From: Aphodovivens sp036306585
Lineage (GTDB): Bacteria; Actinomycetota; Coriobacteriia; Coriobacteriales; Eggerthellaceae
Direction: 5' to 3'
Length of the DNA stretch: 64,000 nt
Assembly: GCA_036306585.1 (NCBI GenBank)
Contig: JAXJZF010000006.1
Location: forward strand, 248,001-312,000
Part shown: in pieces, positions 41,489-51,049 of the stretch
How the letters are laid out: each line of letters starts with the position of its first letter
Position numbering within the stretch: position 1 is the first letter of the stretch
Program-made: the position numbers and the translations under genes
The notes under the pieces: model-generated
Seen by the model: only the letters and a program-made list of their open reading frames with translations
What the model was told of the DNA's origin: nothing
The model's database searches: none

Positions 41489-42850
41489 GTGGAACTGTTA
41501 GTCATCGTTGCATTCTGCATTGCCCTGCTTGCCTGCGTCGCGACGGGCCTGCCCATCTTGCTTGCTTTGGCGGTCGGGTTCGTTCTGGTTGCCGCCTATG
41601 GGCTGTGGAAGGGCTTTTCGGTACGAGAGGTTCTGTGCATGGCGGGATGTGGTGTATGGTCTGCCCGCAACGTCTTGCTCAATTTCGCGCTGATCGGGAT
41701 GATGTGCGCACTATGGCGTGCTTCCGGAACGGTTCCTTCGGTTATCTGCTATGCCTCGGAGGCGATCACACCCGAGACTTTTCTCGTGATGGCGTTTGTC
41801 CTGAATTGCCTGGTCTCCATGATCACGGGCACGGCGTTCGGCACCTCCGCCGTCATGGGGGTTGTGTGCATGACCATCGGTCAGGCGGCGGGGGTTCCGC
41901 TTGCCTTTCTGGGCGGGGCCATCGTGTCGGGTGCGTATTTCGGGGATCGATGCTCTCCTGTCTCGACGAGCGCGCTGCTTGTTTCGGAGCTGACGGGAAC
42001 GACGGTGCCGGGCAATATCGCCGGCATGGTCAAAACCGCCGCCGTGCCGTTTGCCCTATGCTGCGTTGTCTACCTTGTCATCGGCTTGTTGACGCCCAGC
42101 GCATTCGCTTCGCCCGATCTGATGTCGTTGTTCAGCCGCGAGATCGCGATCCAGCCGATCGCCCTTCTGCCTATCGCGATTGTCCTCGTCTTGTGCGCTT
42201 GCCGGGCGAGGGTGGCGATCGCTCTTGCCGCGGGAATCGCCGCGGCGGCGGCTCTATGCATCGTTTTTCAGCATGATTCCGCTTGGGATGTCGTGCAAAT
42301 CGCGGTGGTGGGGTATCAAGCCCATGATTCGGAAGTCGGCGCACTGCTTTCGGGTGGGGGAATCGCCTCCATGCTGTCCGTGTCCGCTATCGTGTGCGTA
42401 TCTTCTTCCTATGCCGGCATGTTCCGGGCGACGGGGCTTTTGGACCGTCTCCGGAACGGGGTGGGCGAGGTTGCGCGTCGAACCACCCCATTTGCGGCGA
42501 CGTTGCTTGCCTCGGTGGGGGCGGCGATGGTGTGCTGTAACCAAACGCTTGCCATCATGCTCACTCATCAGCTTTCCGACGGCTTGGAGAGGGACGGCCA
42601 TCGACAGGCGCTCGATTTGGAGAACACGGCGGTTGTCGTTTCCGCTTTGGTGCCCTGGTCCATCGCATGCACCGTTCCTTTGATGACGATAGGGGCTCCC
42701 CTCGAAAGTCTAGGTGCCGCATTGTTTCTGTATGCGTTGCCGCTATGGCAGCTGGCATGTTCGTTCGCGCATAGGTTTCGCCTGTTCGGGCATGTGGACA
42801 GCGGACATAGGACGAGGGGTCGAGTGCCATCGCAAGACAGCGTTGCGTGA
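41489..42850 (+). CDS. NhaC-family Na+/H+ antiporter or related carrier
   Basis: A 453-residue carrier with about 11-12 helices. GAIVSGAYFGDRCSPVSTSALLVSELTGT is the NhaC signature (GDKxSPLSDTT in relatives) forming the ion path; a second repeat-like segment, AMVCCNQTLAIMLTHQL, lies in the C-terminal half. NhaC relatives exchange Na+/H+, malate/lactate or amino acids, so the substrate is open. GTG 41489 is favoured by AAGGAGAGG eight bases upstream; TTG 41483 and 41486 are alternatives. Transcribed divergently from its LysR neighbour. Confidence 0.82.
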   Translation: MELLVIVAFCIALLACVATGLPILLALAVGFVLVAAYGLWKGFSVREVLCMAGCGVWSARNVLLNFALIGMMCALWRASGTVPSVICYASEAITPETFLVMAFVLNCLVSMITGTAFGTSAVMGVVCMTIGQAAGVPLAFLGGAIVSGAYFGDRCSPVSTSALLVSELTGTTVPGNIAGMVKTAAVPFALCCVVYLVIGLLTPSAFASPDLMSLFSREIAIQPIALLPIAIVLVLCACRARVAIALAAGIAAAAALCIVFQHDSAWDVVQIAVVGYQAHDSEVGALLSGGGIASMLSVSAIVCVSSSYAGMFRATGLLDRLRNGVGEVARRTTPFAATLLASVGAAMVCCNQTLAIMLTHQLSDGLERDGHRQALDLENTAVVVSALVPWSIACTVPLMTIGAPLESLGAALFLYALPLWQLACSFAHRFRLFGHVDSGHRTRGRVPSQDSVA

Positions 42851-42978
42851 TGGCCATCGTTTACCCAAATCAGAAATGCTGCCCCAATCGCAACGAGCGC
42901 CGCCGCTGCCGCTATTAAGAGCCTTGCGAGGAATTATTTCTTTTTTGACGGGGTCATCCTGCATCGATTTTTCCGTCG

Positions 42979-43809
42979 TTATCGGGGGCGCCTTCTAGGG
43001 GATTGCTCTCTTTCGGGATTTCGCCGGCTTGAACGTCGGCTTTCGCTCTTTTGTGTGGAAAGCAGGCTGTTCCAAGGCGTTAGAACCGCAGCAATGCCGA
43101 TCGTTGATATCAGTATTGCCAAAACGCCGATTGCGGGGGACACGTCGACGAGGCGCACGCCGATGCCGATCCCCGCCCAAGCGACGACGATCCCGAAAAT
43201 GTATTCGCCGAGCGCTTTGCGGACGAGAAATGCCAAACCCGCCAGCAGTAAAAGCAAGAGGATCGTGCTGAGAGCCGGAATGATGCCGGCGTCCGTAACC
43301 GTGTTCCGGGTGACGACGTGGGCGATGTTCGCAATGGTCGCCACGGCGACCCATGAGGCGTAGAGGGCGATCGGCACCCGGTCAAGCCACGCTTCGGATC
43401 TTTGCCTCGTTTTTAGATAGAGAAGCACCACTGCTGCGAGCAGCAGCACGATGACGGGGATGGTCACAGGAAAAACCCTGAGATGCCAGAAGGCGAGCCA
43501 TGCGATATTCAATACGCAGGTTGCTGCGAAGAGCATTGTTTCGAAGCCGATCGGCAACCCGGCGAAGCTCGCATCGTCCGTCTCGTCTTTTATGAGGCGG
43601 ACAACCCATATTGCAAGTCCGATGTATATCACCGACCAAATCGAGAAGACGTATCCTGCCGGTGCGAACCAGGCGAACACCTCGTTCGAAACATCTGCAG
43701 CTGTTACGCCGCCGAACTTCAAGACTTCGCCTAGGATGTTTGCGGCAACAAGAACAATATAGCTTGCTGCAAGTACGACGGTCTCGGTCCGTTTGCTGAT
43801 GCCGTTCAT
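42979..43809 (-). CDS. TspO/MBR-like tryptophan-rich membrane protein
   Basis: A 276-residue membrane protein with eight to nine helices, resembling the TspO/MBR-related family. FAPAGYVFSIWSVIYIGLAIWVV is the conserved region and an Asn-Ile-Ala-Trp-Leu-Ala-Phe-Trp segment follows. It is longer than classical TspO (five helices). TspO proteins bind porphyrins and other small hydrophobic ligands; the role here is unknown. The Arg/Ser-rich C-terminus (about 250-276) is cytoplasmic and probably unstructured. Confidence 0.75.
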   Translation of the reverse strand: MNGISKRTETVVLAASYIVLVAANILGEVLKFGGVTAADVSNEVFAWFAPAGYVFSIWSVIYIGLAIWVVRLIKDETDDASFAGLPIGFETMLFAATCVLNIAWLAFWHLRVFPVTIPVIVLLLAAVVLLYLKTRQRSEAWLDRVPIALYASWVAVATIANIAHVVTRNTVTDAGIIPALSTILLLLLLAGLAFLVRKALGEYIFGIVVAWAGIGIGVRLVDVSPAIGVLAILISTIGIAAVLTPWNSLLSTQKSESRRSSRRNPEREQSPRRRPR

Positions 43810-44004
43810 GCGCGCCCTCCTGTCGGCCCAACGAGAATCCGCTTAATGCAAGCATATACCTCCTGATGGGGAACATGCGTGAAGAAAAAAGAAGTTATTC
43901 GCTGCCAAGCGGTGGTTTTCTCTGGCAATTGCCGCAAGCGAGCTGCCTCTATGGGACTCAGTCGAGTGGGGAGCCGTCGTCGCATCTTTCCCGTTTCGCG
44001 TTTG

Positions 44005-44790
44005 CTATGATCCTAACGCCACGTCCAGCACCATCATCAAGCTGAAACCGACGGCGAAAAAAACAGTCCCCGCATTCGAATGCCTTCCCGTAGAGGTTTC
44101 GGGCAGAAGCTCTTCTACCACCACGTAGATCATGGCTCCTGCGGCAAAGCCCAAAGCATAGGGCAGAATGGGGATCACAAGGCCGGCGAGAAGAAGGGTG
44201 ACAACCGCCCCCAGCGGCTCCACGGCGCCGGATAGCACCCCGTATAGGAACGAGCGGGATCTTGGGAGTCCTTCGGCTCTCAGGGGAAGGGAGATGATGG
44301 CGCCTTCGGGGAAATTCTGAATCGCCATTCCGACAGAGAGCGCCATTGCGCCTGCAAGCGCTATGCTTCCATCTCCGTAAAGCCATCCAGCGAAAACCGC
44401 TCCGATCGCCATGCCTTCCGGCAGGTTATGCAGCGCAACCGCTAGGGCGAGCATCGTCGTTTTCCTCAGATTGCTTTTGATTCCCTCGGCTTCCGAACTG
44501 CCGCGATGCAGATGGGGCACCACTCGGTCTAGTGCCAGGAGAAAAAGGACTCCAAGCCAGAAGCCTATTGCGGCGGGGAGAAACGACCATTTCCCCATGC
44601 TTTCCGCTTGCTCCATTGCGGGGATGAGCAAGCTCCAAACCGAAGCTGCCACCATGACGCCGGCTGCAAAGCCCGAAAGGGCTTTCTGCGCGAATTCGCT
44701 TAGGCTCCCGCGCAGGAAGAACACGCATGCGGCACCTAAAGTCGTGCCGGCGAAGGGAATCAGCAGCCCCTGCCATATTTCAAGGGTCAT
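44005..44790 (-). CDS. ZIP-family metal transporter
   Basis: A 261-residue ZIP transporter of the GufA/ZupT type for Zn2+, Fe2+ or Mn2+. Eight helices are visible. The two metal-site helices are intact: VALHNLPEGMAIGAVF (HNxPEG) and GMAIQNFPEGAIISLPL (QNxPEG). ATG 44790 has TTGGAG upstream; a four-residue longer start is less likely. It is the second gene of a pair with the ADP-ribosylglycohydrolase gene 30 bases upstream on the same strand, without an obvious functional link. Confidence 0.9.
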   Translation of the reverse strand: MTLEIWQGLLIPFAGTTLGAACVFFLRGSLSEFAQKALSGFAAGVMVAASVWSLLIPAMEQAESMGKWSFLPAAIGFWLGVLFLLALDRVVPHLHRGSSEAEGIKSNLRKTTMLALAVALHNLPEGMAIGAVFAGWLYGDGSIALAGAMALSVGMAIQNFPEGAIISLPLRAEGLPRSRSFLYGVLSGAVEPLGAVVTLLLAGLVIPILPYALGFAAGAMIYVVVEELLPETSTGRHSNAGTVFFAVGFSLMMVLDVALGS

Positions 44791-44820
44791 GATCATCTCC
44801 AATCGGGACGTCGGGTCTCG

Positions 44821-45726
44821 CTAACCGAATAGGCATCCGTCTATGACGTCTTTGCCGCGCAAAGCGGCCATCCATTCCGCGGGGATGCATCGGCTGCCGT
44901 ATAGCGCGCCGGCCAATGCTCCGGCGACGCAGGCGGTGGTATCGGAGTCGTGGCCAAGGTTCACTGCGGCTAGCACGCAGTCGCGGTAGTTCCCGGTGTG
45001 CAATGCGCACCACAGCGATGCCTTCAACGTATCCAGCACGAACCCGCTCGACCTCACATCGCTGCGAGGCGTCTTCGCTATGTCGAGCATGAACGAGAAT
45101 CGTTCGTCATCGGGAACGTTCTCCTCGATGGCGCGAGGGAGGGACGCGCCCCCCAGCAGTTGGCGCAGGATGCCCACGAACGCCACGCACGACTCGGTGG
45201 ATAACTTGTGCGCATGCGTGATAGCCGACACCGCGCGGATCTGGTCGTCGTCGGCATCGGTGAGCGCAAGCGGCGCTATGCGCATGAGCGATCCGTTGCC
45301 GTTCGAACGCTCGTGCGTGCAGCCGCATCCTGCGTCCAACGCAACCGCTGTGGCGTTGCCCACGTCGAACGCTGCGCCGTCCACGGTGTATTTTCCCTCG
45401 TAGAGCCATGAGCGGAACCGTCGGCGCATGTCTTCGATGTTGATCTTCCCGTGGTTTGCGCGCAGGCTGTCGCAGGTGGCTATGAGCAGGGAGGTGTCGT
45501 CGGAGAACGTGCCCGCGGGCATGCGGTGCGCACCGCCTTCCGCCATGCCGTCGCAGGTGAACGTGTCGCGGTCGCGGAACTCGAACGGCACTCCCAGCGC
45601 GTCCCCCACTGCCGCGCCGTAGACGATCGCTGCCAGATGCTCGCTGCGCGTGCGGTGCATCTGGGCCTTGCCGGTCGCCTTTCGGCCGGGTTGCGATTGC
45701 CGGATTTTGGTGTCGTTGGTGGCCAT
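44821..45726 (-). CDS. ADP-ribosylglycohydrolase family protein
   Basis: A 301-residue all-helical hydrolase of the DraG/ARH family, which removes ADP-ribose from proteins or related conjugates using two Mg2+/Mn2+ ions. GAAVGDALGVPFE opens the domain, GTFSDDTSLLIA gives the first metal ligands (Ser/Thr-Asp-Asp), and NLGHDSDTTACVAGALAGALYG gives the second set (Asp-x-Asp-Thr). All expected acidic residues are present. The N-terminal 25 residues are charged and variable. Substrate unknown. No DraT-like ADP-ribosyltransferase is in the window. Confidence 0.9.
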   Translation of the reverse strand: MATNDTKIRQSQPGRKATGKAQMHRTRSEHLAAIVYGAAVGDALGVPFEFRDRDTFTCDGMAEGGAHRMPAGTFSDDTSLLIATCDSLRANHGKINIEDMRRRFRSWLYEGKYTVDGAAFDVGNATAVALDAGCGCTHERSNGNGSLMRIAPLALTDADDDQIRAVSAITHAHKLSTESCVAFVGILRQLLGGASLPRAIEENVPDDERFSFMLDIAKTPRSDVRSSGFVLDTLKASLWCALHTGNYRDCVLAAVNLGHDSDTTACVAGALAGALYGSRCIPAEWMAALRGKDVIDGCLFG

Positions 45727-45944
45727 GGGATCTCCTTGGAACTAGTGGCGCCCCTATTGTACGCGTCGCAATGCTTCGCTTGCGGTTTTCGGGTGTGGCG
45801 GTCGGCGGCGGCAACGCCTGCCGAGGAGCCGTCCTCGTTTCTTGTGCGCGTCTTCACGGATTGAAGCTCCTTCGCGGGCGGCTTCATCGGCCGCGGGCGG
45901 GTAAGATACGCATCGAATGACCGCTCGTCTCCCAGGAGGTATCC

Positions 45945-47888
45945 GTGGACGCTGAAGAACTGCGCTACCTGACACTGCTCTCCGAATCGTTTCCAACCGT
46001 CGCAGACGCTTCGGCGGAGCTCATCAACTTGAGCGCCATTCTCAACCTACCGAAAGGCACCGAATTGTTCGCCTCCGACATCCATGGCGAATACGAGGCG
46101 TTTTCCCATCTATTGCGCAGCGGGTCGGGTTCCATCCGCATGAAGATCGACGATGTGTTCGGCGATGATCTGGTCGAAGCCCAGAAGCGCCAACTGGCAA
46201 CCCTTATCTACTATCCTCATGAGAAGCTGAAGCTGATCCTTCCCACGCTCGACGACAAAGAGACGTGGATGACGGTGACGGTGGAGCGCCTCATCGCTGT
46301 GGCGAAGAAGGCATCGGGTAAGTATTCGCGCTCTAAAGTGCGCAAGGCGTTCCCGCGCGAGTTCGCCTATGCCATCGAAGAGCTCATGGCGGAGAACAAC
46401 TCCGCGGTGGATAGGGAAAGCTACCATCGCGCCATCATCGATTCCGTCGTGCGCATTGGGCGGGGGCCGGCATTCATCGAGTCGCTATGCCTGCTGATCC
46501 AGCGCTATGCGTTGGATCATCTGCATATTCTCGGCGACATCTACGATCGCGGCCCGGCTCCCGATGCCATAATGGACGCCTTGGAGAAACGCCATTGCCT
46601 GGACATTCAGTGGGGCAACCACGATATCGTCTGGATGGGCGCATCGTTGGGACAGCGCGGCTGCATCGCGCATGTGGTGCGCAACTGCGCGCGCTACGGG
46701 AACCTTTCCATTCTGGAAGACGCCTACGGCATCAACATCCTGCCCTTGGCGTCGTTCGCCATGGATGCTTACCGCGACGACCCATGCGTCGCATTCGGGT
46801 TGAAGGGCAACCCCGATCTGGACGAGCGTGCTTACCAGATGAACGTGAAGATCCAAAAGGCCATGGCCATCATCCAGTTCAAAGTGGAAGGCCAGCTCAT
46901 CGATGAGTATCCGGAGTTCTGCCTGCAGGATCGAAAGCTTTTGGACAAAATCGATTTCGACAAGAAGACGGTCGTGGTCGATGGCGTGGAATACGCGTTG
47001 GCCGACACGGTGCTGCCCACGGTGGACCCTGCTGACCCCTATCGGCTAACGCCCGAGGAGGAAGCGGTGATGCAGCGCCTTGAGCAGGCATTCATCGGTT
47101 GCGAGAAGCTGCAGCGCCATATGCGCTTGTTCTTGAAGGCGGGCAGCCTGTACAAGATCTCCAATGGCAGCCTGCTGTTCCACGCGAGCGTGCCGTTGAA
47201 CGAGGACGGCACGCTGATGGAAGCTAATCTCTTCGGCAAGGCTTATGCGGGCAAAGCCCTCTATGACGCCCTTGAACAGCATGTGCGTGCGGCGTTCTAC
47301 AGCAAAGACGCGTTGGAGCGTAAGCGCGGCCGCGATCTGATGTGGTGGCTATGGCTGAGCCCGGCGTCGCCGCTGTTCGCCAAGAGCAAGATGGCCACGT
47401 TCGAGATCTACTTCGTTGCCGACAAAGCCGCGCGCAAGGAAGTGAAGAACCCCTTTTATGCGCGCCAGAACGATCCGGAGGCGATGGCGGTCATCTTCAA
47501 GGACTTCGGCATGGATCCGGAAACCTCGCGCATCATCTGCGGGCATGTTCCCGTGAAGGCGAAGGATGGCGAGGACCCCGTGAAGTGCGGAGGCCGTGTT
47601 CTCACCATCGACGGCGGTTTCTCGCGTGCGTACCAACCCACGACCGGCATCGCAGGGTATACGCTGCTCTCGAATTCCTACGGCTTCGTTCTTGCGGCGA
47701 ACGAACCGCTTGAATCGACGCAAGCGGCGGTGGAGAAGGAGCTCGACATTCGCTCGTCGCGTCGCGTGGTCGAGCGGGTCGAGCGGCGCACGATGGTGGC
47801 GGATACCGACACCGGTGCGCGATTGAAGCAACGCGTGAACGATCTGGAGCGTCTTCTGGAAGCCTATCGAACGGGTCTGATCGCTTAA
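45945..47888 (+). CDS. fbp: Fructose-1,6-bisphosphatase class III
   Basis: A 647-residue gluconeogenic phosphatase of the Firmicute-type class III (near 670 residues in Bacillus). The metallophosphoesterase core is intact: ELFASDIHGEYEAFSHLL, ILGDIYDRGPAPDAIMDAL and DIQWGNHDIVWMGA supply the metal ligands; IICGHVPVKAKDGEDPVK and DGGFSRAYQPTTGIAGYTL are C-terminal signatures. GTG 45945 follows AGGAGGT. It converts fructose 1,6-bisphosphate to fructose 6-phosphate. Single gene, ending ten bases from a convergent dehydrogenase gene. Confidence 0.95.
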   Translation: MDAEELRYLTLLSESFPTVADASAELINLSAILNLPKGTELFASDIHGEYEAFSHLLRSGSGSIRMKIDDVFGDDLVEAQKRQLATLIYYPHEKLKLILPTLDDKETWMTVTVERLIAVAKKASGKYSRSKVRKAFPREFAYAIEELMAENNSAVDRESYHRAIIDSVVRIGRGPAFIESLCLLIQRYALDHLHILGDIYDRGPAPDAIMDALEKRHCLDIQWGNHDIVWMGASLGQRGCIAHVVRNCARYGNLSILEDAYGINILPLASFAMDAYRDDPCVAFGLKGNPDLDERAYQMNVKIQKAMAIIQFKVEGQLIDEYPEFCLQDRKLLDKIDFDKKTVVVDGVEYALADTVLPTVDPADPYRLTPEEEAVMQRLEQAFIGCEKLQRHMRLFLKAGSLYKISNGSLLFHASVPLNEDGTLMEANLFGKAYAGKALYDALEQHVRAAFYSKDALERKRGRDLMWWLWLSPASPLFAKSKMATFEIYFVADKAARKEVKNPFYARQNDPEAMAVIFKDFGMDPETSRIICGHVPVKAKDGEDPVKCGGRVLTIDGGFSRAYQPTTGIAGYTLLSNSYGFVLAANEPLESTQAAVEKELDIRSSRRVVERVERRTMVADTDTGARLKQRVNDLERLLEAYRTGLIA

Positions 47889-47898
47889 ACGGAGCCGA

Positions 47899-48882
47899 TC
47901 AGCCCACGATATTCACCGGCTGCTCGCCCGAAGCGACGCGGGCGATGTTCTCCCATGCGGTCCTATGCGCGCGGTAGAACGTGCCCTCGGTGACGCCGCC
48001 GATATGCGGCGATAGGATGAGCGCCCCCTTCGCCGCCGGGGAGAGGTTGAGGAGCGGGTTGTCGGGCGTGACGGGCTCGGGGGCGAGCACGTCGAGCCCC
48101 GCCGCCGCGATCGCCCCATTCTCCAGCGCGCGTGCAAGCGCGTCTTGGTCGATAAGCTCTCCGCGCCCTGTGTTGACGAGGATGGAGCCCGGTTTCATCG
48201 CCGAAAGGAAGCTTTGATCCACCATGCCCGTCGTCTCGGGCGTGACGGGCGTATGGAGGCTCACGATGTCGCAGGTGCGGACGATGTCGCTTTTCGATGC
48301 GAAAGTCGCCCCAAACGAGCGCGCCTCTTGCTCGGTTAGGGGATGGCGTTTGTTGTAGAGCATCTTGCATCCCCAATTGGCGAGGCGCCGGGCCGTTGCC
48401 TGCGCGATCGCGCCGAAGCCGATGAATCCCACCGTGCAATCCCCGAGTTCTCGCAGGCCTCCCCGCATAAGCGATTCTTTCATCTCGATCTGCCTGCCCG
48501 CGCGTACGGCGGCATCTCCATCGAGTGCGTGCCGCAAGCATGCAAGCATGAGAAGAATCGTCTGCTCCGCCACGGCGCCCGCGTTCGCGCCAGCGCAATT
48601 GCATACGGTGACTCCATACGCTCGTGCTGCGTTCAGGTCGATGGCGTTGTAGGCGACCCCTTCGGAATGTATCAGCTTCAAGTTCGGCATCGACGCGATA
48701 AGGTCTTCGTCGATCGGGCTTATGGCGTCGGCGAGGATGAAGTCGGCGTCTGCGGCCTTCCGAAGGATCTCGTCATTCGCCGTGCCCCTTTGAACGCAAA
48801 CGACTTCTACCTGGTTGACGATGGGCAGGCTCGGTGCGTATTTGCGGACGCGGTTCTCGTCTCCTATGACCAAAAGCTTCAT
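47899..48882 (-). CDS. D-isomer-specific 2-hydroxyacid dehydrogenase
   Basis: A 327-residue NAD-dependent dehydrogenase. The nucleotide loop is GFIGFGAIAQATARRL (last Gly of GxGxxG replaced by Ala). Catalytic Arg is in LVNTGRGELID, Glu in VLAPEPV and His in LSPHIGG, so the active site is complete. Family members act on D-lactate, D-glycerate, phosphoglycerate or similar acids. AAGGAGCG precedes the ATG. It follows the PTS genes by 101 bases on the same strand; since MurNAc breakdown releases D-lactate, oxidation of that product is a reasonable guess. Confidence 0.87.
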   Translation of the reverse strand: MKLLVIGDENRVRKYAPSLPIVNQVEVVCVQRGTANDEILRKAADADFILADAISPIDEDLIASMPNLKLIHSEGVAYNAIDLNAARAYGVTVCNCAGANAGAVAEQTILLMLACLRHALDGDAAVRAGRQIEMKESLMRGGLRELGDCTVGFIGFGAIAQATARRLANWGCKMLYNKRHPLTEQEARSFGATFASKSDIVRTCDIVSLHTPVTPETTGMVDQSFLSAMKPGSILVNTGRGELIDQDALARALENGAIAAAGLDVLAPEPVTPDNPLLNLSPAAKGALILSPHIGGVTEGTFYRAHRTAWENIARVASGEQPVNIVG

Positions 48883-48983
48883 GATTCGCTCCTTGCATCC
48901 GAGTGCGTGGTTTCTTCTCGATAGGACTATATCAAGAATACTAGATCATGATGCAAGAGGGGCTCGGGCGCGACGAGGACAAT

Positions 48984-51041
48984 CTATTCCAGCAGCGCCA
49001 CCACGACGATCGTCGACAATCCGGCAGAGCGGATCATGTCGAGGTCCACATGCATGACCGGCTGATCCGCCTCGACCCTATCACCTGGTTTCACCAGGCA
49101 GTCGAACCCCTCTCCGCCAAGCGACACGGTGTCGATGCCGACATGCACAAGGACCTCGTCGCCGGTATTCGCTCGGATGCTGAAAGCGTGTAGCGTGGAG
49201 GCGACCATCGTCACAGCGCCCTTGCAAGGGGCATGGATGATGCCGCTGGAGGGCAGGACCCCGATGCATTTCCCCAACGTTCCTCGGGAGAATGCGGGAT
49301 CGGGGATTTCCTCCATAGGGATCACCTCGCCATCGACGGGGGAGAGGATGGCGCCATGCAGCCTGCTGCCATCGACACCGCAAGGGCGTTCGCCCTCTTG
49401 ATCGACCGCCGTTCCTCCGTTCCGCTTTTCGCTGCCGGGCTCGTTTGCCTTGCCTTGCCCGCCCTGCTTTTCCGCGATGGATGCGATCAGTTTTTTCGCG
49501 CGGCCTATTTTAGCGGGCGCCATGGAAAGCTCGTCTACGCCGAGTTCCATCAATTTCGGCAGCACGGCGGGGTTGCCTCCGAGCTCGCCGCAAACGCCGA
49601 CGGGGATCCCTGCGGCATGGGCATTGCGGACCGTCAGGTCGATAAGGCGCATGATCGATTCATGGTCTGCCTTGAAGTAACGCTCGAGGTTCTCACCCTG
49701 TCGGTCGACGGCAAGCGTGTATTGGGCAAGGTCGTTCGTTCCTATGCTGAAGAAATCGGCTTTCTTTGCCATCTGGTCGCTGAGCACCGCCGCTGCGGGG
49801 GTCTCCACCATGATGCCGAGCGGGGGCAGCTCGCATTCGATGCCGCGCTCGTGCAGCTCGCTTTGGGCAATGCGGAGCTGTTCGGCAGCATCGTCGATTT
49901 CCTGGACGGACGCGACCATGGGCAACATGATGGCAAGATTGCCGAACCGGGACGCTCTCAGCAGGGCTCGAAGCTGCACTCGGAACAAATCCGGATCATC
50001 CAAGCAGATTCGCAAGGCACGATGCCCTAGCGCGGGGTTGGGCTCTTGGGACATATGCAGGCAAGCGGCAGGCTTGTCTGCACCGATGTCCATGGTTCGG
50101 ACGATTACCTCGCGATCGCCCATTGCTTCCAAGACGGACCGGTACGCCTCGAACTGCTCGTCCTCGTCGGGGGCTTCGTCGCGGTTCATGTAGAGGAACT
50201 CGGTGCGGTACAGGCCCACGCCGTCTGCTCCTGCATCCAGGGCCGCCGAAGCGTCTTGCGGCGAGCCGATGTTCGCGCAGATCCTGATCGGGAGATCCGC
50301 GACAGGGGCTTCGGCATCCTGTCGTTTCAAAGCCTCGGCATGTTCGATGATCCTTGCACGCTCCATCTGATCAGGTTCGATGATGAATTCGCCACGCTCG
50401 GCGTCGACCGCGCACTCGACGCCTCGGAAGTCGAAATCGGGGCGCTTGATGCCGTACACGAACGGGATGCCGCGGTTGCCGCATAAGATGGCGGCATGGG
50501 ACATCGGGGAACCCGTTTCCGTCACGAACGCCAGCGCTATGCCTTCGGGCGCGCTCGAAACATCTTGCGGCGAGATTTCGTCGGCGAAGATGATCGACGG
50601 CTTTTTCGGGAAAGCGCGTTCGCCGCCTCCTGCGAGTGCGAAGGCGAGCTTGCGCGTGGCGTCCCGGATGTCGGCCGCGCGTGCGCGAAGGTAAGGGCTG
50701 TCCGACGCCTCCAGCTCCCTGGCTTTCATGCGTCCTGCTTCGATGCAGGCGAATTCGGCGTTGACGGACTCGCTTTCGATGATCGAGCGAATGGCGCTTT
50801 GCAGCGAAGGGTCTTCCAACATCATCGCTTGCGCTTCGAGAATACGTGCAGCCTCGTCATCGGCGCCTTTCGCCGATGCCTTCATGCGCTCTGTCGCGGA
50901 CGATATCGCAGCATAGAGCCTTGCTCGTTCGCCTTGAGGGTCGGCAACCTCCCTTTTTTCGAAATCGGGCGCAGGATTCCATATTTCGATCGGGCCGAGC
51001 GCGAAGCCCGCATTCCCCGTTTTTCCGGAAAGGATCAGCAT
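48984..51041 (-). CDS. PTS enzyme I fused to EIIA(Glc)-type domain
   Basis: A 685-residue fusion. Residues 1-540 are enzyme I: phospho-His about 182 in GSPMSHAAIL, phosphoenolpyruvate-barrel motifs GLYRTEFLYM and IVRTMDIGADKP, and the active Cys of GVCGELGGNP. A charged linker (about 535-560) leads to an EIIA of glucose type (560-685) with LSPVDGEVIPMEEI, IIHAPCKG and VHVGIDTV, where His about 633 is phosphorylated. Its ribosome site AGGAGG lies at the end of the upstream EIIBC-HPr gene, eight bases away. It accepts phosphate from phosphoenolpyruvate and delivers it through HPr back to its own EIIA domain. Confidence 0.92.
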   Translation of the reverse strand: MLILSGKTGNAGFALGPIEIWNPAPDFEKREVADPQGERARLYAAISSATERMKASAKGADDEAARILEAQAMMLEDPSLQSAIRSIIESESVNAEFACIEAGRMKARELEASDSPYLRARAADIRDATRKLAFALAGGGERAFPKKPSIIFADEISPQDVSSAPEGIALAFVTETGSPMSHAAILCGNRGIPFVYGIKRPDFDFRGVECAVDAERGEFIIEPDQMERARIIEHAEALKRQDAEAPVADLPIRICANIGSPQDASAALDAGADGVGLYRTEFLYMNRDEAPDEDEQFEAYRSVLEAMGDREVIVRTMDIGADKPAACLHMSQEPNPALGHRALRICLDDPDLFRVQLRALLRASRFGNLAIMLPMVASVQEIDDAAEQLRIAQSELHERGIECELPPLGIMVETPAAAVLSDQMAKKADFFSIGTNDLAQYTLAVDRQGENLERYFKADHESIMRLIDLTVRNAHAAGIPVGVCGELGGNPAVLPKLMELGVDELSMAPAKIGRAKKLIASIAEKQGGQGKANEPGSEKRNGGTAVDQEGERPCGVDGSRLHGAILSPVDGEVIPMEEIPDPAFSRGTLGKCIGVLPSSGIIHAPCKGAVTMVASTLHAFSIRANTGDEVLVHVGIDTVSLGGEGFDCLVKPGDRVEADQPVMHVDLDMIRSAGLSTIVVVALLE

Positions 51042-51049
51042 GGCTCCTC